Part shown: piece after piece, positions 16,147-23,992 of the stretch
Numbering within the stretch: the first letter of the stretch is position 1
Layout of the letters: each line of letters begins with the position of its first letter
Assembly: GCA_947165785.1 (NCBI GenBank)
Contig: CAMVBS010000012.1
Coordinates: 1 to 45,758, forward strand
Direction of reading: 5' to 3'
DNA length: 45,758 bases
Source of the DNA: an uncultured Clostridia bacterium
GTDB lineage: Bacteria; Bacillota; Clostridia; Saccharofermentanales; Saccharofermentanaceae
Program-made: the position numbers and the translations under genes
The notes under the pieces: generated by a model
Told to the model about the DNA's origin: nothing
The model's database searches: none
What the model saw: only the letters and a program-made list of their open reading frames with translations

Positions 16147-17007
16147 ATGAAGTTAGTTAATCTTACATGCCCTAATTGCGGCGCACCTTTGGAGAAGATA
16201 GGAGACAACCTTTGCTGTAATGCATGCGGCGGCGCTTTCGCGATCGACTATGACGATGCAGATGTCGAGCACGAGAAGCTCCTGACTGAAGACGAGCGTG
16301 CAGCACGTGAGTTCGAGCATGAGAAGGAACTCATGCAGATCAAGCATCAGCAGGAGGAAGAGGCAAAGATCGCAGCCGAGAAGCGCGAGCACAGCAGACA
16401 GTTCAAGCAGAAAGTCGGCAGGACCGTATCAAACAAGATCAAAGGCCTCATAACACTTGCGATCATCGTATTGTTTTTCTTCGGCTGTTATAAGCTCGGC
16501 GTTCACATGGGTGTTACACCTAAGGTAAGCGACATCATCGAATCCGCTACGGCAACACAGAAAGATCCGTACAGTGTTGAAGTCGGAGATATCTCGTCTG
16601 AGCTGATCGAGGAGATGGTTTCTTCAGCTGAGACCACGATGAAGAGCAAGAAGGACATGGTAACAGACCTCGTCGATTATGAGTGGGTCGACTACAAGAT
16701 CGGTTCGATCGAATTTGACAGCATCTATTTCATCAAGAATCCTGAGGATTCCAAGAACAATGTAGTCGTTATCTTCAAGCTTACATATAATTCCGACATC
16801 GGTGACAAAGTAACATACGATGCAGTCTGCTTCAGTGATCTTAAGTACGACAGCGAGGATAAGGTCATCTGTGATTTTGACGGTGACCTGATGTACAAGG
16901 GATCATCCGCATGGCACGGCGACTCCTACGAGGACAGAGATCAGTGCTACCGTGAGAGCGTAAGTGGAAAGGGCGGATCCGCAACAGAACTTAAAAGAGA
17001 AGCATAA
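16147..17007 (+). CDS. Membrane-anchored zinc-ribbon protein
   Basis: The N-terminus carries a zinc ribbon with CPNC at residues 8-11 and CNAC at 24-27. A charged, glutamate-rich coiled segment (about 40-90) follows. A single transmembrane helix lies near residues 98-118 (GLITLAIIVLFFFGCYKLGVHMG). The remaining ~165 residues should be outside the membrane. The cytoplasmic ribbon plus an external domain suggests a sensor or assembly factor, but I do not recognise the external domain. The gene ends just before a strong hairpin terminator. Confidence 0.75.
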   Translation: MKLVNLTCPNCGAPLEKIGDNLCCNACGGAFAIDYDDADVEHEKLLTEDERAAREFEHEKELMQIKHQQEEEAKIAAEKREHSRQFKQKVGRTVSNKIKGLITLAIIVLFFFGCYKLGVHMGVTPKVSDIIESATATQKDPYSVEVGDISSELIEEMVSSAETTMKSKKDMVTDLVDYEWVDYKIGSIEFDSIYFIKNPEDSKNNVVVIFKLTYNSDIGDKVTYDAVCFSDLKYDSEDKVICDFDGDLMYKGSSAWHGDSYEDRDQCYRESVSGKGGSATELKREA

Positions 17008-17022
17008 GCAAGCTTTTGATAT

Positions 17023-17056
17023 AATGGCCGTGACAGATCACGGCCGTTATTATTTT
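17023..17056 (+). terminator. Strong Rho-independent terminator
   Basis: GGCCGTGA (17026-17033) pairs with TCACGGCC (17038-17045) around a CAGA tetraloop. The stem extends through AAT/GTT and is followed by TATTATTTT. Confidence 0.8.
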
Positions 17057-17077
17057 GTCGTGCTCCAGGAGGAACTA

Positions 17078-17503
17078 ATGAAGGTACTTAATTTTTTATT
17101 TACGATAATTATCTCGCTTGTAGGATTATTCAGCGGTTTTTATGTATTTGTATATACTTTTTTCAAATGCCTGGTCTCAGACTATGATGATTATGCTCTG
17201 AGCATATTTTTGTGCTCGACCATGGTGCTCCTTTGTACCCTAGCAACTATGGTGTTGGGAATAGTGGCTTTTGCGATCAGAAAGCGGAATAAGCCGAAGT
17301 ATTCGATCCTGATGTTCATAACCACGGGCCTCGCGTTCGTAACGAACATGTTTATTCTTCCGTGCGCGATCTGGTCAGACACTTTTGTCTTTGAACGTCT
17401 GTGTTTCATCTTCTGTCCGATAGTCTGTTTTCCGCTCACTATCGTTATGCTCGTCCTGACGATCCTGTGCAGACGTAAGGATTGCCCCAGGATTCACTAT
17501 TAA
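17078..17503 (+). CDS. Small four-helix membrane protein
   Basis: The start is ATG 17078 after CCAGGAGG; upstream in-frame codons run through the terminator and are not used. The 141-residue protein has four hydrophobic segments: FLFTIIISLVGLFSGFYVFVY, FLCSTMVLLCTLATMVLGIVAF, ILMFITTGLAFVTNMFILP and IVCFPLTIVMLVLTIL. The family is not recognised. It lies between the zinc-ribbon gene and the NlpC/P60 gene, in the same direction but beyond a terminator, so it may depend on read-through or its own weak promoter. Confidence 0.7.
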   Translation: MKVLNFLFTIIISLVGLFSGFYVFVYTFFKCLVSDYDDYALSIFLCSTMVLLCTLATMVLGIVAFAIRKRNKPKYSILMFITTGLAFVTNMFILPCAIWSDTFVFERLCFIFCPIVCFPLTIVMLVLTILCRRKDCPRIHY

Positions 17504-17542
17504 TTTCCTCGTAATTCCTTCAAATTCGCCTTTTTATCTTGC

Positions 17543-17600
17543 TATACTCTCGAAAACAAAAGTGGGAAATGTTTTCGAGAAGCCCGACTAACCGTAATAT
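17543..17600 (+). promoter_or_regulatory. Promoter region of the NlpC/P60 gene with paired TTTTCGAG copies
   Basis: TGCTATACT (17540-17548) is an extended -10 with TTCAAA at 17519-17524 as a possible -35. TCTCGAAAACA (17548-17558) and TGTTTTCGAGA (17570-17580) form a perfect 11-bp inverted repeat right after it. TTTTCG (17572-17577) is itself 17 bases ahead of TAATAT (17595-17600). A second candidate -10, TGCTAGAAT, lies at 17627-17635. The hairpin could attenuate transcription or be a dimer operator. Confidence 0.5.
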
Positions 17601-17653
17601 ATCTGAAATCTTCTGATTATATTCGCGTGCTAGAATCGGTAATAGGTGAAACT

Positions 17654-18967
17654 ATGAAGAGAACTAATAACTACATAAAAAGCTTGATAACCATACTCAT
17701 TGCGGCGGTTACTACGCCGTCCTTGGTGTGCCTGCCTTTGGGCCTCGGCACAGGACATACTCCTCAGTTCACGGTCCGTAAGGCTTATGCCGCAACGTTC
17801 CCTGAAGATCTCGAAGTGGAAGAGAACGAGGAAGAAGAGGACAGGACGGAGGAAGTCGACGAATACTTCTTAAACGGCGGTACGCTCACGGCTACATATA
17901 ATGAAGGCTACGCGCCTCCGGATTCCCAGGACAAGGAATATCAGGACGTTCCGACATTCCTTGTATATCAGCAGTTCGACGAGGCAGGTCTTCCGATCGA
18001 GCAGCTCGATCCGATGTACTTTACGCCTGACGGCGAGAACGGAACAACATATTACATCCAGGCCAAGGACTCCATCCTCAAGGAGACGCCTGACATGAAT
18101 TCAATAACGCTCCAGCCGCTTTACATAACTCAGGCTGTTACGCGTATTTCCTACGGTGACACCTGGTCATATGTAAGGACCGAAGACGGAACCGAGGGAT
18201 TTGTCCTTACCGACAACCTCTCATACCAGATGGTCTTCGAACCTATAGACAGGATAGTCTGGGTAGACACCGGAAGCCTGACGCTTCGTAAGGATCCTTC
18301 CGTTGACGGTGAGTTCCTCGGAAGCCTTACCGACGAGACGAAGCTCCGTTGTACGGCAGTATCCGCCAAGTGGTACGAAGTTACAGTCGCAAGCGGCCCT
18401 CTCCAGGGAACATCAGGTTACGTCTACATCTCGTATACAACGACACAGGCTCCGCCTACACCAACACCAACACCTACTCCTACAACACGTCCCGCTAATA
18501 ACGGAAACGGCGGCGGTGGCGGCGGAGGAGGCTCCTCATCGAGCAGCTCATCCTCCATCGACTACAGCAAGGTCGTTGACCCGTCGACTATCATCACGGG
18601 AAGTAACCCTGAGTCTGTTGCCAAACTTGCGGAAGCAATGATCGGTGTTCCGTACGTCTGGGGTGCTGCATCAGCAAGCGCAGTTGACTGCTCGGGTCTC
18701 GTCTGCTACTGCTACAGCGAAGTCGCGGACATATCACTGCCGCACTATTCGGTATCCCTCTGCAGCGTCGGTGTCGGCGTCTCACGTGACGAAGTCCAGC
18801 CGGGTGACATCATCTGCTGGGATAACAACGGTAACGGCGTCTGCGGTCACGTAGGTATCTATGTTGGCGGCGGACAGTGCGTCGAAGCACGAGGCAAGCA
18901 ATGGGGTGTTGTATACTGCAGCATCGACCGCTCGCCGATCATCACGATCCGAAGGATCTATAACTAA
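17654..18967 (+). CDS. Secreted NlpC/P60 peptidoglycan endopeptidase with SH3-like domains
   Basis: A signal sequence begins at ATG 17654 (AGGTG upstream) and probably ends near VRKAYAA. A Glu-rich stretch follows. SH3b-like segments lie about residues 120-265 (WSYVRTEDGTEGFVLTDNLSY and LTLRKDPSVDGEFLGSL...SGYVYISY), expected to bind the cell wall. A linker of Thr-Pro repeats, glycine and serine runs spans about 270-305. The C-terminal NlpC/P60 domain has Cys 346 in DCSGLVCY and His in GHVGIYVGGG; the usual third polar residue is less clear around QCVEARG. Family members cut gamma-D-Glu-meso-diaminopimelate bonds in peptidoglycan. The gene has its own promoter and terminator. The 437-residue length is normal for modular autolysins. 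Confidence 0.92.
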   Translation: MKRTNNYIKSLITILIAAVTTPSLVCLPLGLGTGHTPQFTVRKAYAATFPEDLEVEENEEEEDRTEEVDEYFLNGGTLTATYNEGYAPPDSQDKEYQDVPTFLVYQQFDEAGLPIEQLDPMYFTPDGENGTTYYIQAKDSILKETPDMNSITLQPLYITQAVTRISYGDTWSYVRTEDGTEGFVLTDNLSYQMVFEPIDRIVWVDTGSLTLRKDPSVDGEFLGSLTDETKLRCTAVSAKWYEVTVASGPLQGTSGYVYISYTTTQAPPTPTPTPTPTTRPANNGNGGGGGGGGSSSSSSSSIDYSKVVDPSTIITGSNPESVAKLAEAMIGVPYVWGAASASAVDCSGLVCYCYSEVADISLPHYSVSLCSVGVGVSRDEVQPGDIICWDNNGNGVCGHVGIYVGGGQCVEARGKQWGVVYCSIDRSPIITIRRIYN

Positions 18968-18975
18968 AGCACTTC

Positions 18976-19004
18976 AAAGGACTGCCTGCCGGCGGTCCTT
19001 TTTT
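18976..19004 (+). terminator. Rho-independent terminator after the NlpC/P60 gene
   Basis: AAAGGACTGCC and GGCGGTCCTTT pair with one wobble around a TGCC loop, followed by further T residues. The stop of the convergent MocR-type gene lies seven bases beyond it. Confidence 0.85.
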
Positions 19005-19010
19005 GATCGT

Positions 19011-20066
19011 TCAATTGGAGCGCAGCTTTCTTCGCACACGGTTTATGTGGCGCTCAAAAGATCCGCTATCCAGGAGTTCCGCGATCACCAGCTGCTCGAA
19101 TGTCGGGACCGTACATGAGTAGAAGCCGAGCTTGCGGTCGAAGTCAGAAGCGAGCTTTGAAGGCAGGACCATGTAGCCGACACGAAGGGCGGGGGATATG
19201 GTCTTGGAGAAGGTGTTGAGGTATATGACATTGTCTTTTGTCGCCATCGAAAAAAGCGTCTCAACGGGTTTTCCGAGAACGGAGAATTCAGATTCATAAT
19301 CATCCTCAACGATCATCCTCCGGCCTTTGTCCGCCCACCTTATATATTCGTGACGCTTTGATGCGGATGCGGATATTCCCGTCGGGAAACTTCGAAAAGG
19401 TGAGATATGAAGAACCGTTGCAGATGTCCTTCGAAGCGCTGAACTCTCGATGCCGTCATTTCCCAGCGGCAGCAGCTCATATCTGATGTTGGAGTTATCG
19501 TAGACGCGTCTGATCTTCTCATAACACGGATCTTCCAGCGCGAAAAGGTTATCACTTCCCAGAAGTCCCGCGATCATATTGTAAAGATATTCCGCACCTG
19601 AACCGATGACTATGCGTGAAGGATCAACGCGGATATCCTTATTGCGCGCCAGATACCGAGATATCGCGTCACGGAATTCCGGCAGGCCGCTGTTGGGAGA
19701 CTTCCGGAGAATGTCTTCCTGGCGGGAGGAGAGGATGTAGCGCATTGTTTTCGAGAGGACGGAGTACGGAAAGCTGCTCTCGGCGGAGCCCATGACTGCA
19801 GAAGAAGGTGCAGGTTCAGAAGGAAATGACGAGAAGCCGTCGCCCGCCCTGAAGTCTACGAAGTAGCCGCTCTTCTCGACACTCCGGATATAGCCTTCGT
19901 CACATAGAAGATCATAGGCGTGCTGGACCGTTATTACGCTCACGCCGAACGAGGAGGCAGAGGTCCTTTTGGACGGGATCTTGGTGCCGTATGGATATAC
20001 ACCGTCCACTATATCTCTTTTTATATGCTTGTAGATCTGCATGTATGCCGATTCATTCGTGTTCAT
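19011..20066 (-). CDS. GntR/MocR-type PLP-binding regulator, C-terminally shortened
   Basis: Residues about 8-75 are a GntR winged helix (YMQIYKHIKRDIVDGVYPYGTKIPSKR, FGVSVITVQHAYDLLCDEGYI). From about residue 95 the protein follows fold-type I aminotransferases, with SGLPEFRDAISRYLA, VIGSGAEYLYNMIAGLL, EDDYESEF and the PLP-lysine motif NTFSKTISPALRVGYMVLP near residue 297. MocR proteins usually reach 440-490 residues, with about 150 after the lysine. Here only about 54 remain, ending at RRKLRSN. The small C-terminal subdomain, which normally supplies the carboxylate-binding arginine, is missing. I see no remainder in other frames, since the terminator and NlpC gene come next. It may be a decayed gene, or still able to bind DNA. 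Confidence 0.85.
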   Translation of the reverse strand: MNTNESAYMQIYKHIKRDIVDGVYPYGTKIPSKRTSASSFGVSVITVQHAYDLLCDEGYIRSVEKSGYFVDFRAGDGFSSFPSEPAPSSAVMGSAESSFPYSVLSKTMRYILSSRQEDILRKSPNSGLPEFRDAISRYLARNKDIRVDPSRIVIGSGAEYLYNMIAGLLGSDNLFALEDPCYEKIRRVYDNSNIRYELLPLGNDGIESSALRRTSATVLHISPFRSFPTGISASASKRHEYIRWADKGRRMIVEDDYESEFSVLGKPVETLFSMATKDNVIYLNTFSKTISPALRVGYMVLPSKLASDFDRKLGFYSCTVPTFEQLVIAELLDSGSFERHINRVRRKLRSN

Positions 20067-20098
20067 CTGGTTATATTAAAAACTCCAAATCTGGTTAT
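20065..20098. promoter_or_regulatory. Direct repeats ATCTGGTTAT, candidate MocR-type operator
   Basis: ATCTGGTTAT occurs at 20065-20074 and 20089-20098, 24 bp apart in the same orientation. The first overlaps the start of the regulator gene and the second touches the candidate -35 of the transporter gene. MocR regulators such as GabR and PdxR are known to bind direct repeats, so this arrangement fits control of the divergent gene and autoregulation. Confidence 0.55.
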
Positions 20099-20099
20099 T

Positions 20100-20128
20100 T
20101 TGTATATTCAGATAAGTTGTACCATAGT
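20100..20128 (+). promoter_or_regulatory. Putative promoter of the ECF S-component gene
   Basis: TTGTAT (20100-20105) and CATAGT (20123-20128) are 17 bases apart, each matching four of six consensus bases. GGAGGAG then precedes the ATG at 20162. Confidence 0.45.
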
Positions 20129-20161
20129 TACTGTTGAAACACAACGGAGGAGAAACAAAAG

Positions 20162-20674
20162 ATGAGTCACGATGAAAACAGGATAAAGATCAGAAAACTT
20201 GCATACATGGGCGTACTTGCCGCACTTATATTCGTGGGCACGATGATCCACGTTCCGACAGCGATAGGACACGTTAATCTCGGTGATATGGTGATCCTTG
20301 TAAGTTCATATCTGCTAGGTCCCATTGCCTCGATACCTGCAGCAATCGGATCTGCAGCCGCTGACATCATTGCGGGTTATGTGCCATATGCACTTCCGAC
20401 TTTCCTCATTAAGGGAGTTATGGGCCTGGTGGCAGGACTTATCATGAAACGTAACAGTGAGAACAAAGTCCGTCTTCCGCGCAGGATCATCGCGGGTATT
20501 GTTGCTGAGATCATAATGGTAGCGGGATATTTCGCTTTTGAGTCCCTGCCGTTCATGTACGGTGTTGCGGCTGCGATCGGATCTGTCATCCCGAACCTCA
20601 TCCAGGCAGGTGCAGCGCTGATCCTTGCGATCCCGCTTACCTATGTTAAGGTCTTCGATCGCGTTCATGTCTGA
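20162..20674 (+). CDS. ECF transporter S component, possibly for vitamin B6
   Basis: The 170-residue protein is very hydrophobic with five or six membrane helices. It carries the S-component hallmark near the N-terminus (KLAYMGVLAALIFVGTMIHVP followed by GHVNLGDMVIL), typical of substrate-binding subunits of energy-coupling factor vitamin transporters. The shared ATPases and T subunit are not in the window, as expected for group II ECF systems. The divergent PLP-dependent MocR-type gene and the direct repeats between them suggest a pyridoxine or pyridoxal substrate (PdxU-like). That assignment is inference from context. The ATG follows GGAGGAG at nine bases. Confidence 0.8.
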   Translation: MSHDENRIKIRKLAYMGVLAALIFVGTMIHVPTAIGHVNLGDMVILVSSYLLGPIASIPAAIGSAAADIIAGYVPYALPTFLIKGVMGLVAGLIMKRNSENKVRLPRRIIAGIVAEIIMVAGYFAFESLPFMYGVAAAIGSVIPNLIQAGAALILAIPLTYVKVFDRVHV

Positions 20675-20732
20675 TCCCGTGTAATAAGATAACTCAGACA
20701 AAGATCTTAGGTATATACGTTTTAAGCAGCGA

Positions 20733-20768
20733 AAAGGACCTCGGCCATAGAAGACCGGGGTCCTTTCC
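20733..20768. terminator. Bidirectional terminator between convergent genes
   Basis: AAAGGACCTCGG and CCGGGGTCCTTT pair over 12 positions with one wobble. An A/T run on each side serves both the ECF gene and the convergent lipoprotein gene. Confidence 0.75.
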
Positions 20769-20799
20769 AATGCAATGCCTTAAAGAGAAACTTATGGCC

Positions 20800-22029
20800 T
20801 TATTTTGCAAGAGCAACAGGTGATCCGCCCCACTCAACTACCGTGAAGCCGTCACGTGTAACGCCTGAAGGCATGACGAGCTGGTTCTCTGAAGCGATCT
20901 CAACTTCGTGATCTAATCCTGCAAATACCATGTAGACACGGATCACCGTATCAGGTGCAGGGGAGACGTTGAGCTTGGCGATATTCTCGTATTCCTCAGT
21001 AGGGAATGAGATAAGATTGTACTCGTTCTTCTCCATCATCGGGAGCCAGAAAGAGATGAAATCATCGATCTCGCTGCTGTTAAGTCCTGCTGCTTCGAGG
21101 TACTCCTCGAGGAAGTCTTCAGTGTCGCAGCCGCGTACGCAGATCGCATTGTTAAATGACTTCAGATCGCTGTTGTATGTGGTTCCCTCCCAGAAGAGGT
21201 AATCGTAATCTCTGCCGTCGTTTGTGTTATGGATACGGCCGTCAGGATCTGCAACCACGTGCCAGCCGTTTTCCGGATCATACTTAGGATATGTGCATTC
21301 GAGTTGACCTTCGAAGTCGATCTTGACGTCTACATCCGTTGTTTCCTCAGGGTAGAGGTAGATGACCGGCTTATCAACAGGCATTGCCTCTGCTTCGTCG
21401 AAATCAGCTGCGACATCAAAGTCATACATGCACTCGACCGTGCCGTCAGGACGGGTTACCACGAGGGTATATACTCCTGTTTCCATGTCGGCAGGGAGAT
21501 AGCCGGTGCCGTAATATTGATCGGCATTTACCGTTCGGCAGAAGGTTGCCTCGAATGAAGTATAGGCGTCCTTCGTATTCCATGCATAATCATCATTATG
21601 ATCGAAAACATACAATTTGATCGTATCACCGTATCCTTCCGGATTTACTTCAAATTCAGCCGTCAGCTCAGAACCTGCAACTATCGGACTTGTCATGTTC
21701 CAGTCATAAAGCCCGTAGAATGCCATGAGTGAATCTATCCAGGATGACTCGACATCCTTTGATCTGTAGAACCAGTCGCTCACCGGATTATCAAGATCAG
21801 GATTTCCGAAAAGATTAGGCTCATGAAGTTCTTTCACGCCTGTAGTCGTTGTCTCTGATGTGGTCTCTCCTGTGGTCGCTGCTGTTGTTTCTTCTGTTGT
21901 TGTAGTCTCTTCGGAAGATATCGTCGTCTCAGTCGGTTCAGTTGAAGGCCCAGGCTTTGATGTCTGAGTGCAAGCTCCGAGCATGAGAGTAACAGCCAAT
22001 ACGGCTGCAAGTGCAGTTGTTTTTTTCAT
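20800..22029 (-). CDS. Lipoprotein of the KPVIYLYP family, function unknown
   Basis: The start is ATG 22029 after AAGGAG. Reading further upstream in frame has no ribosome site and gives an Arg/Lys-rich non-signal sequence. The lipobox is LMLGAC, followed by a Thr/Glu/Ser-rich linker of about 45 residues. A beta-rich domain with similarity to extracellular sugar-binding or Ig-like folds occupies the middle. The C-terminal half has the recognisable block DKPVIYLYPEETTDVDVKI, TYPKYDPENGWHVVADPDGRI and YDYLFWEG, which I recall from conserved surface proteins of unknown role in Clostridia. The 409-residue protein should be anchored outside the membrane. It probably sits alone in its operon. Confidence 0.75.
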   Translation of the reverse strand: MKKTTALAAVLAVTLMLGACTQTSKPGPSTEPTETTISSEETTTTEETTAATTGETTSETTTTGVKELHEPNLFGNPDLDNPVSDWFYRSKDVESSWIDSLMAFYGLYDWNMTSPIVAGSELTAEFEVNPEGYGDTIKLYVFDHNDDYAWNTKDAYTSFEATFCRTVNADQYYGTGYLPADMETGVYTLVVTRPDGTVECMYDFDVAADFDEAEAMPVDKPVIYLYPEETTDVDVKIDFEGQLECTYPKYDPENGWHVVADPDGRIHNTNDGRDYDYLFWEGTTYNSDLKSFNNAICVRGCDTEDFLEEYLEAAGLNSSEIDDFISFWLPMMEKNEYNLISFPTEEYENIAKLNVSPAPDTVIRVYMVFAGLDHEVEIASENQLVMPSGVTRDGFTVVEWGGSPVALAK

Positions 22030-22135
22030 GATATTTCTCCTTATTCCATTTGTTTTTTGTAAAGCTTTTCTATCCCTTTTTGAATCGCTCATGTCTATAG
22101 GACGAAGCTTTTTCAGTCTGCGTTGCATTTTTCTC

Positions 22136-22169
22136 GAAAAAAATACCTGCTTCGTTATGAAGCAGGTAT
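22136..22169 (-). terminator. Strong terminator after the anchored-protein gene
   Basis: ATACCTGCTTC and GAAGCAGGTAT form a perfect 11-bp stem with a five-base loop. On the minus strand it is followed by seven T residues that run into a TTTTCGAG motif copy. Confidence 0.85.
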
Positions 22170-22185
22170 CTTACTGTTCAAATGA

Positions 22186-22677
22186 TCACTGAAGATTGTA
22201 AAGCTTTGGCGCCGGTGCAGGCACTTTTTCGAGCTGGATACGAGGACTGAACTTTACGATCGTCTTCATCGTAGAGAGCTTGCTCGAGAGGTCATCTTCA
22301 AGACCTGATGCCTTAAGGTTATATGTGTGCTCGTCCGATGTTACGACAGTAAGAGAATTGCCTGTAGCAGCTGCAGCTGCATCTTCTGTCTTGCCAAGTG
22401 TATTGATGAGCTCGATGTTGGTAGTCTTTGACATGAAACCGATGATCGTGTAAGCAGTTCCCGAGAAGAGACACTTCTTTTCTGCGTTCAATGCGGGATT
22501 GCTCGTGTCGTTGGTATACATATAAGTAAGACAGTTCTTACGCTCGAAGTAATACGAATCTCCGGCAGTTACCTTCAAAGCCTTGTAAGGTGCAAGAAAA
22601 CCGATGCCGAAATCGATAGCGACCAGGATGATCGCAACGATCAGAATATTTCTGATCACTTTCAAAACTTTTCTCAT
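22186..22677 (-). CDS. Membrane-anchored protein with one N-terminal helix (DUF4230-like)
   Basis: The start is ATG 22677 with a G-rich CAGGGGGG site upstream. The 163-residue protein has a single N-terminal membrane helix (ILIVAIILVAIDFGIGFLAPY) and an external domain. The pattern of a short anchor and a beta-rich domain that ends in a proline/alanine tail is loosely like DUF4230-type or other small exported proteins, but I cannot assign it. It lies between a lipoprotein gene and an SPFH gene on the same strand, separated from both by terminators, so it is probably transcribed alone. Confidence 0.6.
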   Translation of the reverse strand: MRKVLKVIRNILIVAIILVAIDFGIGFLAPYKALKVTAGDSYYFERKNCLTYMYTNDTSNPALNAEKKCLFSGTAYTIIGFMSKTTNIELINTLGKTEDAAAAATGNSLTVVTSDEHTYNLKASGLEDDLSSKLSTMKTIVKFSPRIQLEKVPAPAPKLYNLQ

Positions 22678-22750
22678 AAAACAGTTACCCCCCTGGTAAT
22701 ATACCCTATAATAATATACTAACTTCTCCAAAAAGGAATACAGTAATCAA

Positions 22751-22785
22751 AAAAATAGGAGCACCTCCCCTGAAGGAGATGCTCC
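22751..22785 (-). terminator. Terminator after the SPFH gene
   Basis: On the minus strand GGAGCATCTCC pairs with GGAGGTGCTCC (one wobble) and is followed by TATTTTTTTG. Confidence 0.85.
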
Positions 22786-22809
22786 CATAGTTTATTATCC
22801 TGTTTCAGA

Positions 22810-23802
22810 TCACTCTTCGGAAACTGCAGTAGTCTCTGCAGGAGCAGTATCAGAAGAAGTTGTTCCGCCGATCAGGATCGATGCTGCGGCATCAGAACCT
22901 ACTATGGTCGTAGGAAGCTTACCGTCCCATGTCTCATAGTACTTATTCTGAAGAACGTTCGAATCGATGGAATCACTGATCGTCTTGTTTGCGTCAGCCT
23001 CAGCCTCTGCAGTGATAACGAGTGCGTCAGCCTTTGCCTGTGCATTTGTCTTTGCAACGGTTGCATCAGCTTCAGCTTTCTCGATGTTCTTCTTGTTCTC
23101 GATCTGCTGAGTCTCATAATCGATCTGAGCCTGCTGCTTCTTGGCGATCTTCTCATCATACTCTGCATCGAATGTTGCATCGTTTACGACTACCTTATTT
23201 ACATAAACGACATCCGGACCGTACTTCTCATCAAGAGAGATCTGGATATTCTCCTTAGCCTTAGGCTCGAGGATGCTTCTGTTCGTACAGTCGATAGGTG
23301 ACAACGTCTTGGATGTTGTCTTGATAGCTGATGCAACGAGCGGCTCACTTACGAGTCCGTCCTGATAGTTCGTGACATTGGCATAGATCCAAGCTGACTT
23401 CTCGGGATTGATCTGATATGTGACCGTGATCCCCTTGAAGTTTACCGTGTTACGCTCGCTGGTCTCAGAAGAGATAGCGTTCTCGTTGAACTTGATATCC
23501 TGCTGCTTGTTATTTACAAGTACGATCTCCTGTGCGAACGGGATATGAAGATTGAAGCCGTTGCCGAGTGTCCTTGAGTCAACCTGACCGAATGTAACCC
23601 TTACGCCTGTATATCCTGTCGGAATGATCGTAAAGGACATCGAAAAAACGATGCTTGCGACACCGAGTGCCAACAGGGTTGCGCCGTATTTCTTATTGTT
23701 TCCCTTTTTATCGCTTTCCTTCTTGATAGAGGACTTGATAAAAAAGTAGATACCCAGGCCCACAAAGATAAGGCCCAATACAACAAATAAAACATTTAAC
23801 AT
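22810..23802 (-). CDS. SPFH/prohibitin-domain membrane protein
   Basis: The 330-residue protein has two N-terminal hydrophobic segments (LNVLFVVLGLIFVGLGIYFFI and ATLLALGVASIVFSMSFTIIP). An SPFH domain starts at PTGYTGVRVTFGQVDSRTLGNGFNLHIPFAQEIVLV. A charged Ala/Lys/Glu coiled coil spans about residues 205-275, and the tail is Thr/Ala-rich. SPFH proteins form membrane scaffolds and cages that regulate proteases or lipid organisation. This one is closest to generic prohibitin-like proteins of Clostridia. The ATG follows AAGGAGG. No partner protease gene is adjacent. Confidence 0.9.
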   Translation of the reverse strand: MLNVLFVVLGLIFVGLGIYFFIKSSIKKESDKKGNNKKYGATLLALGVASIVFSMSFTIIPTGYTGVRVTFGQVDSRTLGNGFNLHIPFAQEIVLVNNKQQDIKFNENAISSETSERNTVNFKGITVTYQINPEKSAWIYANVTNYQDGLVSEPLVASAIKTTSKTLSPIDCTNRSILEPKAKENIQISLDEKYGPDVVYVNKVVVNDATFDAEYDEKIAKKQQAQIDYETQQIENKKNIEKAEADATVAKTNAQAKADALVITAEAEADANKTISDSIDSNVLQNKYYETWDGKLPTTIVGSDAAASILIGGTTSSDTAPAETTAVSEE

Positions 23803-23953
23803 AATTTTGTCCTCCTTAAATGCCTGGATTATTATAGCAATCGGTCCTTCTGTTTAAAATAGCGATATATTGCAATCCGGATACTCTATAAAGCAGCCCG
23901 CCTGCAATTGTAATTCTTATTTGCATGAGCGGAGAAAATTAAGTTTCAAATGA

Positions 23954-23959
23954 TATAAT
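23954..23959 (+). promoter_or_regulatory. -10 element upstream of the DUF4299-like gene
   Basis: TGATATAAT contains a perfect TATAAT 34 bases before the start codon. No good -35 is seen. The rest of the 190-base stretch 23803-23992 holds nothing else I can identify. Confidence 0.45.
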
Positions 23960-23992
23960 CTTATACATATTTTGAATAACGGAGGATACGAC

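Noticed and set aside
18460-18560. Tandem repeat at the Thr-Pro and Gly/Ser runs
   Set aside because: It is an in-frame linker of the NlpC/P60 protein and needs no separate explanation.
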